In this document: positions 24,517-35,290 of the stretch, piece after piece
How the letters are laid out: the number at the start of each line of letters is the position of its first letter
Numbering within the stretch: position 1 is the first letter of the stretch
DNA from: an uncultured Oscillospiraceae bacterium
GTDB lineage: Bacteria > Bacillota > Clostridia > Oscillospirales > Oscillospiraceae
Length of the DNA: 64,000 nucleotides
Reading direction: 5' to 3'
Assembly: GCA_900757655.1 (NCBI GenBank)
Contig: CAAEOT010000020.1
Span: 1-64,000, forward strand
Translations under genes and position numbers: made by a program
Notes under the pieces: model-generated
Told to the model about the DNA's origin: nothing
Databases searched by the model: none
The model's input: only the letters and a program-made list of their open reading frames with translations

Positions 24517-25524
24517 ATGAAGCAGTATCGTGTTGCCATTCTCGGCGCCAGCGGCGCCGTCGGACAGGAAATGATGAAGATCCTCGCCGAGCGCAAGTTC
24601 CCCGTCGGAGAGCTGCATCTGCTCGCGAGCGCCCGCTCGGCCGGCAAAGTCGTGTCGTGGCAGGGGCAGGACATCGTCGTCGAGGAGGCGACGGACGCCG
24701 CCTTCGCCGGCATGGACATCGTCCTCGGCGCGGCGGAAAACGACATTGCCGAGCGCTTCGCCCCTGCGATCGTGCGCTCCGGCGCCGTGTTCGTGGATAA
24801 CTCCTCGGCCTTCCGCCTGGACCCGAACGTGCCGCTCGTCGTGCCGGAGATCAACGCCGGGGACGTGAAGCTGCACCACGGCATCATCTCGAACCCCAAC
24901 TGCTCGACCATCATCACGCTGACTGCTATCAACGCGCTGCGTAAGCTCTCGCCCATCCGCGACATGGTCGTGTCGACGTATCAGGCCGTGTCCGGCGCGG
25001 GCGCAGGCGGCCCCATCGAGCTGCAAAACGAGGTCGACGCCCTGCGCGCCGGCAAGACCTACGCGCCGAAGGTGTTCGCGCACCAGATCGCCTACAATGT
25101 CATCCCGCAGATCGGCGGCGAGCAGTGCGACGGCTACACCTCCGAGGAGATGAAGCTCCAGAACGAGGGCCGCAAGATCCTGCACCTGCCGGACATGAAC
25201 GTCTCGTGCACCTGCGTGCGCGTGCCCGTCGTGCGCAGCCACTCCATCTCCGCCGCCGTGCACTTCGTGCACCACATCTCCGTCGACGAGGCGCGCGCGG
25301 CCATCGCCGCCGCCCCCGGCTGCCGCCTCGTGGACGATCTCGACGCGCTGCAGTATCCCATGCCGCTCGACACGTCGGATCAGGACCTCGTGTTCGTCGG
25401 CCGCATCCGCCCCGACCTGACCGATCCCAACGGCCTGTGCCTCTGGTGCTGCGGCGACCAGGTGCGCAAGGGCGCGGCCACCAACTGCGTGCAGATCGCA
25501 GAGCTGCTGATTCAGAACGCCTGA
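24517..25524 (+). CDS. asd: Aspartate-semialdehyde dehydrogenase
   Basis: A 335-residue enzyme reducing aspartyl phosphate to aspartate semialdehyde with NADPH. NADP-binding motif ILGASGAVGQ (8-17), the active-site Cys in SNPNCST (about residue 129), and the basic RVPVVRSHS region with the catalytic His. It ends the hom-ask-asd operon before a strong hairpin. The product feeds Lys/diaminopimelate and Hom. Confidence 0.96.
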   Translation: MKQYRVAILGASGAVGQEMMKILAERKFPVGELHLLASARSAGKVVSWQGQDIVVEEATDAAFAGMDIVLGAAENDIAERFAPAIVRSGAVFVDNSSAFRLDPNVPLVVPEINAGDVKLHHGIISNPNCSTIITLTAINALRKLSPIRDMVVSTYQAVSGAGAGGPIELQNEVDALRAGKTYAPKVFAHQIAYNVIPQIGGEQCDGYTSEEMKLQNEGRKILHLPDMNVSCTCVRVPVVRSHSISAAVHFVHHISVDEARAAIAAAPGCRLVDDLDALQYPMPLDTSDQDLVFVGRIRPDLTDPNGLCLWCCGDQVRKGAATNCVQIAELLIQNA

Positions 25525-25535
25525 AAACGAAAACG

Positions 25536-25573
25536 ACCCCGGCGGCTTCTTCTCGAAGCCGCCGGGGTTCCGT
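25536..25573 (+). terminator. Terminator of hom-ask-asd
   Basis: A perfect 13-bp stem ACCCCGGCGGCTT / AAGCCGCCGGGGT followed by TCCGTTTT, 11 bp after the asd stop. Confidence 0.85.
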
Positions 25574-25682
25574 TTTGCGATACATGGCGGCAGGATCCGC
25601 CCCCTTGCGCAAGCGGCGCGGGTGTGGTATCCGCCGCATCCGGCACACGGTCATGACCGGCGAGCCGGACGACTGAAAAAAG

Positions 25683-25715
25683 AAAACGCCGCGGAGGCTT
25701 CCGCGGCGTTTTTTG
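25683..25715. terminator. Bidirectional terminator, end of the M16 peptidase gene
   Basis: A perfect stem AAAACGCCGCGGA / TCCGCGGCGTTTT with A- and T-runs on either side, placed just after the stop of the minus-strand M16 gene. The 25575-25682 stretch between terminators shows no gene. Confidence 0.9.
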
Positions 25716-26963
25716 TTATCCCTTGAGCTGCTGCTCGTATTCCTCCTGCGGCCGCAGGCGGCCGACGGCCGAGAACGACACGCGGTCAAAGTCCAGCGTC
25801 TCGCGCGCGAGGCCGAGGATGTCCTCACGCGTGACGGCGTCGTAGCGCGCGAGCACCTCGTCCGCCGGGAGCACCCGGCCGAGGTACAGCTCAGAATAGC
25901 CGAGCTTGTTCATGCGCGAGGCGGTGGATTCCTCCGCCATGAGCACGCTCGCGTACACCTGTTCGCGCGCGCGGTCGAGCTCCGATTGCGTAACGCCGTC
26001 GGTGCGGAAGCGTTCAAGCTCGTCGCGGATGAGCGCGAGGGCGCGCTGCTCCGTCTCGCGGCCGACGGCGGCAGAGATGCCGAACATGCCGCAGTCGAGA
26101 AAGCTCGCCGTGTAGGTGTAGATGGCGTAGCACAGGCCGTTTTTCTCGCGCACGGTCTGAAACAGGCGCGAGGACATGTTCCCGCCGAGAATAGACGAGA
26201 GCAGCGCCATGGTAAAACGCGCCTCCGACCCCGTCGGCAGGCCGGGGAAGCCGATGCTGATCTGGTTTTGCTCGATAGCCTTGCGCTTGAGCGTGAAGGC
26301 CGGGGTGTAACTGCCGGAGCGCATGGTCAGGTCCGGCCGGCCGGGCAGGAACGAGAAGTGCGCGGCAAGGCGCGCGATGTTTTCGTCCGTGAAGCTGCCG
26401 GACACGGCGATGACAATGCGCGGCGCGATATAGTGCGCGATCTGGAACGAGCGCAGGCGCGCCCCCGTCAGCCGGTCGATCGAGGCCGGGCGTCCGAGCA
26501 CCGGCCGTCCCAGCGCACCGGGGAAGACGGCGCCAATAAGCCGCTCCGTGACCAGATCCTCCGGCGTGTCGGCGTACATGTCCATCTCCTCGCGGATGAC
26601 GCCGCGCTCGTTGGCCACGTCCGCCTCGGCAAAGTTCGATGTGAAGAGCATCTCGGCGAGCAGGTCGCCCGCGCGGTCGAGGTGCTCGTCGAGCACGCGC
26701 GCATAGTAGCAGGTGCCCTCGCGCGTGGTATAGGCATTCACCTGGCCGCCGATGGCGTCCATGCGCTCTGCCAGCTCGGAGGCGGAGTGCTGTGCCGTCC
26801 CCTTGAAGAGCATGTGCTCGATGAAGTGCGCGCTGCCGGTCTCGCACGGCGATTCATACCGTGACCCGACGCCGATCCACACGCCGATGGCCGCCGAGCG
26901 CACGTGCGGCATGTGCTCATAGACGATGCGCACACCGTTCGGCAGCGTCTGTTTTTCGTACAT
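25716..26963 (-). CDS. M16-family zinc peptidase (pitrilysin/YmxG-like)
   Basis: A 415-residue peptidase with the inverted zinc motif HFIEH (46-50) and a more distal glutamate in the ERGVIREEMDMY helix, followed by the inactive-type C-terminal half. Homologs lie next to pnp in many Firmicutes, as here. The start at 26963 fits the family N-terminus (MYEKQTLPNG) and lies about 11 nt after GGGGGGA; the longer frame to 27008 runs through the pnp terminator. It probably relies partly on read-through from pnp. The peptide substrate is unknown. Confidence 0.92.
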   Translation of the reverse strand: MYEKQTLPNGVRIVYEHMPHVRSAAIGVWIGVGSRYESPCETGSAHFIEHMLFKGTAQHSASELAERMDAIGGQVNAYTTREGTCYYARVLDEHLDRAGDLLAEMLFTSNFAEADVANERGVIREEMDMYADTPEDLVTERLIGAVFPGALGRPVLGRPASIDRLTGARLRSFQIAHYIAPRIVIAVSGSFTDENIARLAAHFSFLPGRPDLTMRSGSYTPAFTLKRKAIEQNQISIGFPGLPTGSEARFTMALLSSILGGNMSSRLFQTVREKNGLCYAIYTYTASFLDCGMFGISAAVGRETEQRALALIRDELERFRTDGVTQSELDRAREQVYASVLMAEESTASRMNKLGYSELYLGRVLPADEVLARYDAVTREDILGLARETLDFDRVSFSAVGRLRPQEEYEQQLKG

Positions 26964-26982
26964 GATGTGCTGTCCCCCCGTG

Positions 26983-27015
26983 GAAAAAGGGGCGGGGTGT
27001 CTGCGCACCCCGCCC
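26983..27015 (-). terminator. Terminator between pnp and the M16 peptidase gene
   Basis: On the minus strand the stem GGGCGGGGTG / CACCCCGCCC is followed by CCTTTTTCC. It ends most pnp transcripts just before the M16 ribosome binding site. Confidence 0.8.
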
Positions 27016-27032
27016 TCACAGTTGTGCTGAGA

Positions 27033-29156
27033 TTACATCAGGCCCTTTTCACGCATCGCATCCTTGCGGGACAGGTCGATGCGGCCGCGATCGTCGACAT
27101 TCATGACCTTGACCCAGGTCATGTCGCCGATCTTGAGCACATCCTCGACCTTTTCGGTGCGCTTGAACTCGAGGTCCTTGATCTTGATGAGGCCGTCCTT
27201 GCCCGGAGCCAGCTCGACCCAGGCGCCGAAGTCGCTGCGGATGTTGGAGACCTTGCCGTAGTACAGCTCGCCGACTTCCGGCTCGAAGACGATGTTCTCG
27301 ATGGTCTTGCGCGCGGCGCGGCAGGCCTCGATGTCCTCGGACGCGATGAAGATGGAGCCGTCGTCCTCGATGTCGATCTTGCAGCCGGTGTCGGCGCAGA
27401 TCTTCTGGATGACCTTGCCGCCCGAGCCGATGACCTCACGGATCTTATCGGGGTTGATCTTCATCTGGATCATCTTCGGGGCGGAATCGGCCAGCTCCTT
27501 GCGCGGCTCGGCGATCGCCTTGAGCATGATCTCATCGAGGATCTGGAAGCGGGCCTCGCGCGTCATGCGGAACGCTTCCTTGACGATCTCGTGCTTGAGG
27601 CCGTCGTTCTTGAGGTCCATCTGGATGGCGGTGATGCCCTGCTTCGTGCCGGCGACCTTGAAGTCCATCTCGCCGTGGAAGTCCTCAACGCCCTGAATAT
27701 CGATAAAGGTAGTGAAGTCGTCGCCGTCCTGGATCAGGCCGCAGGAGATGCCGGCAACCGGCGCCTTGATGGGCACGCCGGCGTCCATGAGTGCGAGCGT
27801 GGAGCCGCAGATGGAGCCCTGAGACGTGGAGCCGTTGGACGAGAGCACCTCGGACACCACGCGGATGGCGTACGGGAACTCCTCGACCGGCGGGATGACG
27901 CACTGCAGCGCCTTCTCGACGAGGGCGCCATGGCCGTACTCGCGGCGGTTGGTGCTGCGGGCGGCGCGGGCGTCGCCGGTGGAGTACGGCGGCATGTTGT
28001 AGTGGTGCATGAAGCGCTTTTCTTCCTCTTCCCAGATGGTGTCGAGCTTCTGGGCCATGGACAGCGTCGCGAGCGTGGCGATGGACAGCACCTGCGTCTG
28101 GCCGCGGGTGAACAGGCCGGAGCCGTGCACGCGCGGAATCACGCCGACCTCGGCATCGAGCGGGCGGATCTCGTTCATCTTGCGGCCGTCAACGCGGTGA
28201 CCGGCGAGCAGCCACTTCTTGACGATCTTTTTCTGCATCTTGTAGAGGATCTCGTCCATGTACTGCATCATGTCCGGGTGCTCCTCTTCATATTTTGCCT
28301 GCACGGCGGCGATCCATTCATTCACGCGCGCCTCGCGCACGTTCTTGTCGTCGGTGTCCATGCAGTACTCCATGGCCTCCATCTCGTTGGCGCACAGGAG
28401 CTCGAACAGGTCCTCGTCAAAGGACGCGTGCTCATACTCGAACTTCGGCTTGCCGATCTCGCTGACCATCTTGTCGATGAGGTCGAGCACGGGCTGCAGG
28501 TGCTCATGCGCCTGCACGATGCCCTCGTACATGACATCGTCCGGCACCTGGTCGGCCTCGGACTCGATCATGACGATCTTCTTGTGCGTGGCCGCAATGG
28601 TGGTGGTCATGCGGTTGGTCTTGCGCTGCTCCTGCGTGGGGTTGAAGAGGTACTTCTCCCCGTCCCAGCCGAGGACGATGCCGGCGATGGGGCCGTTGAA
28701 CGGCACGTCGGAGATGCTCACCGCGGCGCTCGCGCCGATCATGGCGGTGATCTCCGGGCTGCAGTCGCGGTCGACGGACAGGACCTCGCAGGCGATGATG
28801 ACGTCGTTGCGCAGGTCGCTCGGGAAGAGCGGGCGCATCGGGCGGTCGATCAGGCGGCTGGCAAGCACGGCGGGCAGGCTGGGCTTGCCCTCGCGGCGCA
28901 TGAAGCTGCCGGGGATGCGGCCAACGGCGTAGAGCTTTTCGTTGAAGTCGACGGACAGCGGGAAGTAATCCACGCCGTCTTTCGGGCGGGCGGAGGCCGT
29001 GCAGGTGACGAGCACGGTCGTCTCGCCGTAGCTGACGAGAACGGCGGAGTTGCACAGCTCTGCGAGTTTGCCGGTCTCCATCACGAGGGGACGGCCTTCA
29101 TACTCGATCTCGTAGCGCTTGTAGTTGGGGAACTGCTTGTGCGTGGTGATGATCAT
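27033..29156 (-). CDS. pnp: Polyribonucleotide nucleotidyltransferase (PNPase)
   Basis: A 707-residue phosphorolytic 3'-5' exoribonuclease. It has two RNase PH domains with a helical linker, then a KH domain (IREVIGSGGKVIQKI) and an S1 domain (VGELYYGKVSNIRSDFGAWVEL in pieces). In the second PH domain the metal-binding residues are kept: the Asp of VED and the Asp/Lys of MDFK. The start at 29156 follows AAAGGAG; the open frame 22 codons further upstream is not family-like. It follows rpsO on the same strand but is separated by a terminator. It acts in mRNA decay. Confidence 0.97.
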   Translation of the reverse strand: MIITTHKQFPNYKRYEIEYEGRPLVMETGKLAELCNSAVLVSYGETTVLVTCTASARPKDGVDYFPLSVDFNEKLYAVGRIPGSFMRREGKPSLPAVLASRLIDRPMRPLFPSDLRNDVIIACEVLSVDRDCSPEITAMIGASAAVSISDVPFNGPIAGIVLGWDGEKYLFNPTQEQRKTNRMTTTIAATHKKIVMIESEADQVPDDVMYEGIVQAHEHLQPVLDLIDKMVSEIGKPKFEYEHASFDEDLFELLCANEMEAMEYCMDTDDKNVREARVNEWIAAVQAKYEEEHPDMMQYMDEILYKMQKKIVKKWLLAGHRVDGRKMNEIRPLDAEVGVIPRVHGSGLFTRGQTQVLSIATLATLSMAQKLDTIWEEEEKRFMHHYNMPPYSTGDARAARSTNRREYGHGALVEKALQCVIPPVEEFPYAIRVVSEVLSSNGSTSQGSICGSTLALMDAGVPIKAPVAGISCGLIQDGDDFTTFIDIQGVEDFHGEMDFKVAGTKQGITAIQMDLKNDGLKHEIVKEAFRMTREARFQILDEIMLKAIAEPRKELADSAPKMIQMKINPDKIREVIGSGGKVIQKICADTGCKIDIEDDGSIFIASEDIEACRAARKTIENIVFEPEVGELYYGKVSNIRSDFGAWVELAPGKDGLIKIKDLEFKRTEKVEDVLKIGDMTWVKVMNVDDRGRIDLSRKDAMREKGLM

Positions 29157-29288
29157 GGGTTCTGGTGCTCCTTTCTTTTGTTGGCGGAAACGCCAGAGCC
29201 AGCACTTGCATCCGCGTCCCATGCGCGATGGGGCGCAGATTCAAATACTGGGCAGCGGCGCTCCCGAAAATGGGCTGCCGGGGCGAAC

Positions 29289-29325
29289 GAAAAAGCAGGG
29301 GGACAATATGAAATTATCCCCCTGC
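29289..29325 (-). terminator. Terminator between rpsO and pnp
   Basis: On the minus strand GCAGGGGGA / TCCCCCTGC arms with an AT-rich loop are followed by TTTTT. It separates rpsO and pnp, which are often co-transcribed in other bacteria. Confidence 0.88.
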
Positions 29326-29359
29326 GTTCAAACGTTCATACCCTTCGGAAAAGCCGAAC

Positions 29360-29626
29360 TTACTTGCGGATGTTCAGCTTTGCAATGATCGCACGATAGC
29401 GCTCGATGTCCTTCTTGGCGAGGTAGTCGAGCAGACGGCGGCGCTTACCGACCATCTTGTACATACCCAGACGGCTGTGCTTGTCGTTCGGATGCACCTT
29501 CAGGTGATCGGTGAGCTGGTGGATGCGCTCGGTGAGGATGGCGATCTGGACCTCCGGAGAACCGGTGTCGCCCTCGTGCGTCTTGTTGGCTTCGATGACT
29601 GCGGTCTTTTCAGCTTTGGTGATCAT
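29360..29626 (-). CDS. rpsO: 30S ribosomal protein S15
   Basis: An 88-residue primary 16S rRNA-binding protein. It carries the conserved [14 protein letters not shown] segment and the [17 protein letters not shown] region followed by RRRLLDYL. The start at 29626 matches the family length and follows AAAGGAAG; the open frame to 29722 runs through the leader. It has its own promoter and a leader of about 100 nt with hairpins. Confidence 0.98.
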   Translation of the reverse strand: MITKAEKTAVIEANKTHEGDTGSPEVQIAILTERIHQLTDHLKVHPNDKHSRLGMYKMVGKRRRLLDYLAKKDIERYRAIIAKLNIRK

Positions 29627-29732
29627 GGTGATAACTTCCTTTCTTTGTTTTCGTATCCGCTGGCGCAGAACCGGGCGGAAAGGCACCGCTGCAAAGCGGC
29701 CAGGCCCCGGATCCGGGCACATGGACTGTTTT

Positions 29733-29761
29733 ACAATACCACACCCCGCGGTACTTGTAAA
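29733..29761 (-). promoter_or_regulatory. Promoter of rpsO
   Basis: On the minus strand TTTACA (29756-29761), 17 bp and TATTGT (29733-29738), giving an rpsO leader of about 100 nt. Confidence 0.75.
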
Positions 29762-29773
29762 GAGAAATCTTTC

Positions 29774-30586
29774 TTAATTCGCGCCCGGCAGCGAGATGAT
29801 CGTACCGCTGCCGCCGGTGACGGTGGGCAGCTTGCCGTCCCACTTCTCAACGGTCTTGTTCTGAATGATCTGGTCGGTAAGCGAGGCGCTGACGGAGCGG
29901 TTGGCCTCGGCTTCCGCCTCCGCGCGGATCTTGGTGGCCTCGGCCTCCGCTTCCGCGTTCGTGATGGCGGTCTGTTTTTCGGTCTCGGCCTTGAGCAGCT
30001 GCTGCTGCGCGACCTGCTTTTCCTCGATGGCATTGATGAACGCGTCCGAGAAGTCAAAATCGATGATGTTCACGTCCGTGACGTACAGCCCAGCGTCGTT
30101 GAGCTTGGCATTGAGCTGCTCGACCAGCCCCTCGGAGATGAGCACACGGTTCGTGACGCTCTCCTCGGCGGTGTAGACGGCGGTGATCGCCTTGAGCACC
30201 TCGTTGACGGCCGGCACAACGAGCACGGTCTCATAGTTTGCGCCGATGTTCTTATAAATACTGTAGCTCTTGGCCGTGTCGACGCGGTAATTGATGGCCA
30301 GCACCGTCTGCACGCTCTGCAGGTCCTTGGAAAACGCCTCGGTCTGCACCTCGAGCTTCTGGATGCGGTTGTCGATCTTCACGACCTTCTGCACGAACGG
30401 CGCCTTGAAGTGGATGCCTTCGGCCAGCACACCCTCCTTGACCTTGCCGAGTGTGACGACGACGCCGGTGTGACCCGCCTGCACGATGGTGATCGAATTG
30501 AGCAGGACGATGAGCACGGCCAGTACGATCAGCGCAGGGCGGAGGATCTTTTTCACGGTTTCACTGCGCACGGGCGAGGTTTTCAT
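29774..30586 (-). CDS. SPFH/prohibitin-family membrane protein
   Basis: A 270-residue protein with one N-terminal transmembrane helix (about residues 15-35) followed by a Band-7/SPFH domain (QAGHTGVVVTLGKV start) and a coiled-coil rich in Glu and Ala (about 190-235). Prohibitin-like proteins form membrane rings and microdomains and can modulate FtsH-type proteases. The start at 30586 follows AGGAGA. It has its own promoter and is followed by rpsO downstream on the same strand. The exact function is unknown. Confidence 0.9.
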   Translation of the reverse strand: MKTSPVRSETVKKILRPALIVLAVLIVLLNSITIVQAGHTGVVVTLGKVKEGVLAEGIHFKAPFVQKVVKIDNRIQKLEVQTEAFSKDLQSVQTVLAINYRVDTAKSYSIYKNIGANYETVLVVPAVNEVLKAITAVYTAEESVTNRVLISEGLVEQLNAKLNDAGLYVTDVNIIDFDFSDAFINAIEEKQVAQQQLLKAETEKQTAITNAEAEAEATKIRAEAEAEANRSVSASLTDQIIQNKTVEKWDGKLPTVTGGSGTIISLPGAN

Positions 30587-30629
30587 GTGCGGTTCTCCTC
30601 TCTGTTTCTGGTTTTTGTACTTTGTGCCC

Positions 30630-30659
30630 ATTTTACTGGACAGGCCGTATCTCTGTCAA
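30630..30659 (-). promoter_or_regulatory. Promoter of the SPFH protein gene
   Basis: On the minus strand a perfect TTGACA (30654-30659), 18 bp and TAAAAT (30630-30635). Confidence 0.78.
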
Positions 30660-30682
30660 CAAAAACCGCACACAGTGTGCAG

Positions 30683-30721
30683 AAAAATCCCGCCGCCGTC
30701 TCCATGAGACGGCGGCGGGAT
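30683..30721 (-). terminator. Terminator of typA
   Basis: A perfect 15-bp stem ATCCCGCCGCCGTCT / AGACGGCGGCGGGAT with a 5-nt loop and a U-run on the minus strand, just after the typA stop. Confidence 0.93.
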
Positions 30722-30734
30722 TCGTTTTGGGGAC

Positions 30735-32561
<1,827 letters not shown>

Positions 32562-32622
32562 TTTGCACACTTCCTCAACGCAAATACATATTTCAAAATC
32601 ATTTTTGTTTGCACGAAACTGT

Positions 32623-32651
32623 ATTTTAGCATGGAAAACCTGATATTGCAA
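32623..32651 (-). promoter_or_regulatory. Promoter of typA
   Basis: On the minus strand TTGCAA (32646-32651), 17 bp and TAAAAT (32623-32628). Confidence 0.78.
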
Positions 32652-32663
32652 CAGTTTTTCGTG

Positions 32664-32692
32664 TTTACATTCCCCGAACGGCATGATAAAAT
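32664..32692 (+). promoter_or_regulatory. Promoter of the YfbR-type gene
   Basis: TTTACA (32664-32669), 17 bp and TAAAAT (32687-32692). Its -35 lies 12 bp from the -35 of the divergent typA promoter. Confidence 0.75.
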
Positions 32693-32732
32693 GTGTCCAT
32701 ATCCGTATTTTTCGTTTTTGAGAGGACATATG

Positions 32733-33323
32733 ATGGATTCCAACTTCTTTGCGCTCATTTCGCGCATGCGCTATATCGCACGCTGGGGCCTGATGCGCAA
32801 CGCCCTGCCCGAGAACATTCAGGAGCACAGCCACATGGTGGCCGTGCTGGCGCACGCGCTCGGCGTCATCCGGCGCGACATATTCCACGAGCCGTGCGAT
32901 GTCAACGCCCTCGCGACGGCGGCGCTGTATCACGACGCGTCGGAGATCCTCACGGGCGACCTGCCGACGCCGATCAAGTACCACAACGCGGAAATCATGT
33001 CGGCCTACCACGCGGTGGAGGATCTGGCCGTGCAGAAGCTGCTCGGCATGCTGCCGCCGGAGCTGCGCGCGACCTACGCCGGCGTGCTCGCCGAGGACAA
33101 GAACGGCGACATTTACCCGCTCGTGAAGGCGGCCGACAAGCTCTCGGCCTACATCAAGTGCATCGAGGAGCGCAAGGCCGGCAACAACGAGTTTCTCTCC
33201 GCCGAGGCGCAGACGCGCGCGGCGCTCGATGCCTCGCCTCTGCCGGAGGTGCAGTATTTTCTGGAACATTTCATTCCCGCGTTCGAGCGCGATCTTGACG
33301 AGCTCGGCGCGATCGGTCAATAA
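32733..33323 (+). CDS. yfbR: YfbR-type 5'-deoxynucleotidase (HD domain)
   Basis: A 196-residue HD-domain phosphohydrolase. Metal ligands are HSH (32-34), HD (67-68) and a later Asp in KAADKL, followed by the EILTGDLPTP segment typical of YfbR. The enzyme removes phosphate from deoxynucleoside 5'-monophosphates. Two ATG codons are adjacent (32730 and 32733); the second has better spacing from AGAGGA. The gene leads a run with an ACT protein, UPF0210 and DUF896, with short gaps of 12-14 bp. Confidence 0.9.
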   Translation: MDSNFFALISRMRYIARWGLMRNALPENIQEHSHMVAVLAHALGVIRRDIFHEPCDVNALATAALYHDASEILTGDLPTPIKYHNAEIMSAYHAVEDLAVQKLLGMLPPELRATYAGVLAEDKNGDIYPLVKAADKLSAYIKCIEERKAGNNEFLSAEAQTRAALDASPLPEVQYFLEHFIPAFERDLDELGAIGQ

Positions 33324-33335
33324 GGAGGACAATGT

Positions 33336-33605
33336 ATGCGTGCAATCGTAACCGTGATTGGAAAAGACCGCGTCGGCATCATCGCTGACGTGACCGCCCT
33401 GCTGGCGCAGTACGGCGTGAACGTACTGGACATCAGCCAGACGGTGCTGCAGGAATACTTCACGATGATCATGCTCGTGGACGCGTCGCAGTGCACCGTG
33501 CCGTTTGCAGACCTCGCCCGCACGCTCGACGAGGCCGGCACGCAGCGCGATCTGCAGATCCGCGCCCAGCGGGAGGACATCTTCAACGCCATGCACCGCA
33601 TCTGA
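33336..33605 (+). CDS. ACT domain protein (UPF0237 type)
   Basis: An 89-residue protein that is one ACT domain (VTVIGKDRVGIIADVTALLA start, about 4-75), the ligand-binding fold used for amino acid sensing. In Firmicutes this small protein is almost always followed by a UPF0210 gene, as here (12 bp gap). The start follows AAGGAGG. It probably binds an amino acid and regulates or partners the next protein; no function is proven. Confidence 0.92.
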   Translation: MRAIVTVIGKDRVGIIADVTALLAQYGVNVLDISQTVLQEYFTMIMLVDASQCTVPFADLARTLDEAGTQRDLQIRAQREDIFNAMHRI

Positions 33606-33617
33606 GGGGGCACAGCC

Positions 33618-34976
33618 ATGATCAACCGCAGTGAAATTTTGCAGACGATCGCCATGATCGACCAGCAGCACCTCGACATCCGCACCATCACGATGGGCAT
33701 CTCCCTGCTCGACTGCGCGGACACGGACATCGACCGCAGCTGCACGAAGGTGTACGACAAGATCTGCCGCCTTGCAGGCAATCTTGTGCGCACGGGCGAG
33801 GACATTGAGGCCGAGTTCGGCATCCCGATCGTCAATAAGCGCGTATCCGTCACACCGATCTCGCTCGTCGCGGCGGGCACGGGCGCGCAGTCCTTTGTGC
33901 CGTATGCCCGGGCGCTCGACCGCGCCGCGCACGAGATCGGCGTCAACTTCCTCGGCGGCTTTTCCGCGCTCGTGCACAAGGGCATGACGGAATTCGACCG
34001 CGTGCTCATCGCTTCCATCCCTGAGGCGCTGGCCGAGACGGAGCTGGTCTGCGCGAGCGTGAACGTCGGCTCCACGCGCGCGGGCATCAACATGGACGCC
34101 GTGGCCGAGATGGGCCGCACCGTCAAGCGCGCCGCCGCGTTGACGGCCGATCAGGGCGGCATGGCCTGCGCAAAGCTCGTGGTCTTTGCCAACGCCGTCG
34201 AGGACAACCCCTTCATGGCCGGCGCGTTCCACGGTGTGGGCGAGCCGGAGTGCGAGGTGCACGTCGGCGTGTCCGGTCCGGGCGTGGTGCAGCACGCGCT
34301 GCAGAGCGTGCACGGCCAGCCGTTCGACGTCGTGGCCGAGACGGTGAAAAAGACGGCCTTTCGCATCACGCGCATGGGCCAGCTCGTGGCGCAGGAAGCG
34401 TCCGCGCGGCTGGGCGTGCCGTTCGGCATCGTGGACCTGTCGCTCGCGCCGACGCCCGCCGTCGGCGACAGCGTGGCCGCCGTGCTTGAGGAGATGGGGC
34501 TGGAGTCCGTCGGCGGGCCCGGCACCACGGCGGCGCTCGCGCTGCTCAACGACGCGGTGAAAAAAGGCGGCGTCATGGCCTCGTCCCACGTCGGCGGGCT
34601 CTCGGGCGCGTTCATTCCCGTGTCGGAGGACGCCGGCATGATCGCCGCGGCCGAGGCCGGCCGCCTGACGATCGAAAAGCTCGAGGCCATGACGTGCGTG
34701 TGCTCCGTGGGTCTGGACATGATCGCCGTGCCCGGCGACACGCCGGCCGAGACGATCTCCGCCATCATCGCGGACGAGGCCGCCATCGGCATGATTAACA
34801 ACAAGACCACCGCCGTGCGCATCATCCCCGCCCCCGGCAAGCAGGTGGGCGACACGGTGGCGTTCGGCGGCCTGCTCGGCAGCGCGCCGGTCATGCCGGT
34901 CAACCGCTGCAGCGCATCGGACTTCATCGCCCGCGGCGGGCGCATCCCCGCCCCGCTGCACAGCCTGAAAAACTGA
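33618..34976 (+). CDS. UPF0210 family protein (DUF711, PFL-like)
   Basis: A 452-residue cytoplasmic protein of the UPF0210/DUF711 family, distantly related to glycyl-radical enzymes by fold but lacking an evident glycyl radical site. Family stretches include [18 protein letters not shown] in pieces and [12 protein letters not shown]. It is coupled to the ACT protein upstream and followed by a DUF896 gene. The biochemical role is unknown. The length matches the family (about 450). Confidence 0.92.
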   Translation: MINRSEILQTIAMIDQQHLDIRTITMGISLLDCADTDIDRSCTKVYDKICRLAGNLVRTGEDIEAEFGIPIVNKRVSVTPISLVAAGTGAQSFVPYARALDRAAHEIGVNFLGGFSALVHKGMTEFDRVLIASIPEALAETELVCASVNVGSTRAGINMDAVAEMGRTVKRAAALTADQGGMACAKLVVFANAVEDNPFMAGAFHGVGEPECEVHVGVSGPGVVQHALQSVHGQPFDVVAETVKKTAFRITRMGQLVAQEASARLGVPFGIVDLSLAPTPAVGDSVAAVLEEMGLESVGGPGTTAALALLNDAVKKGGVMASSHVGGLSGAFIPVSEDAGMIAAAEAGRLTIEKLEAMTCVCSVGLDMIAVPGDTPAETISAIIADEAAIGMINNKTTAVRIIPAPGKQVGDTVAFGGLLGSAPVMPVNRCSASDFIARGGRIPAPLHSLKN

Positions 34977-34990
34977 GAGGAGAACGAGCC

Positions 34991-35197
34991 TTGACACAGG
35001 AAAAGATGGACCGCATCAGCGAGCTGACGCGCATCGCGCGCGAGCGCGACCTCACGCCCGACGAGCAGGCCGAGCGCAAGGCGCTGCGCGAGGAATACAT
35101 CGCCGACTGGCGCCGCAGCACGATCGACGTGCTCGAAAACACGTACATCGACCACGGCGACGGCCGCATCACGAAGCTGCCGAAGAAAAAGCACTGA
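34991..35197 (+). CDS. DUF896/UPF0291 family protein (YnzC-like)
   Basis: A 68-residue basic/acidic helical protein with the family pattern ISELTRIARERDLTPDEQAER and LREEYI, ending in a conserved YIDHGDG-like region. B. subtilis YnzC is a small helical-hairpin protein of unknown function. The start is TTG at 34991, 14 bp after the UPF0210 stop, with GAGGAGAAC as ribosome binding site. It is the last gene of the operon. Confidence 0.92.
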   Translation: MTQEKMDRISELTRIARERDLTPDEQAERKALREEYIADWRRSTIDVLENTYIDHGDGRITKLPKKKH

Positions 35198-35209
35198 GCC
35201 GTCACGCAC

Positions 35210-35238
35210 TTGACAAGCGCGGCATATCGTGTTATACA
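35210..35238 (+). promoter_or_regulatory. Promoter of the cysE leader
   Basis: TTGACA (35210-35215), 17 bp and TATACA (35233-35238). Transcription should start near 35245. A hairpin TTCCCC/GGGGGA (about 35249-35266) lies at the very 5' end of the leader. Confidence 0.85.
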
Positions 35239-35290
35239 AGAAGAGGAATTCCCCTTAAGCGGGGGAAATGAACCGGAAGGAGTCTGAGCA

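Noticed and set aside
27033..29156. Asp to Glu change in the GDMDFKVAG block of PNPase
   Set aside because: The changed residue (GEMDFK) is not one of the metal ligands; the Asp of VED and the Asp/Lys of MDFK are intact.
32562..34997. In-frame extension of typA by about 800 codons
   Set aside because: The family start MEKLRNVAII at 32561 has a ribosome binding site and promoter; the extension is antisense to the YfbR, ACT and UPF0210 genes.
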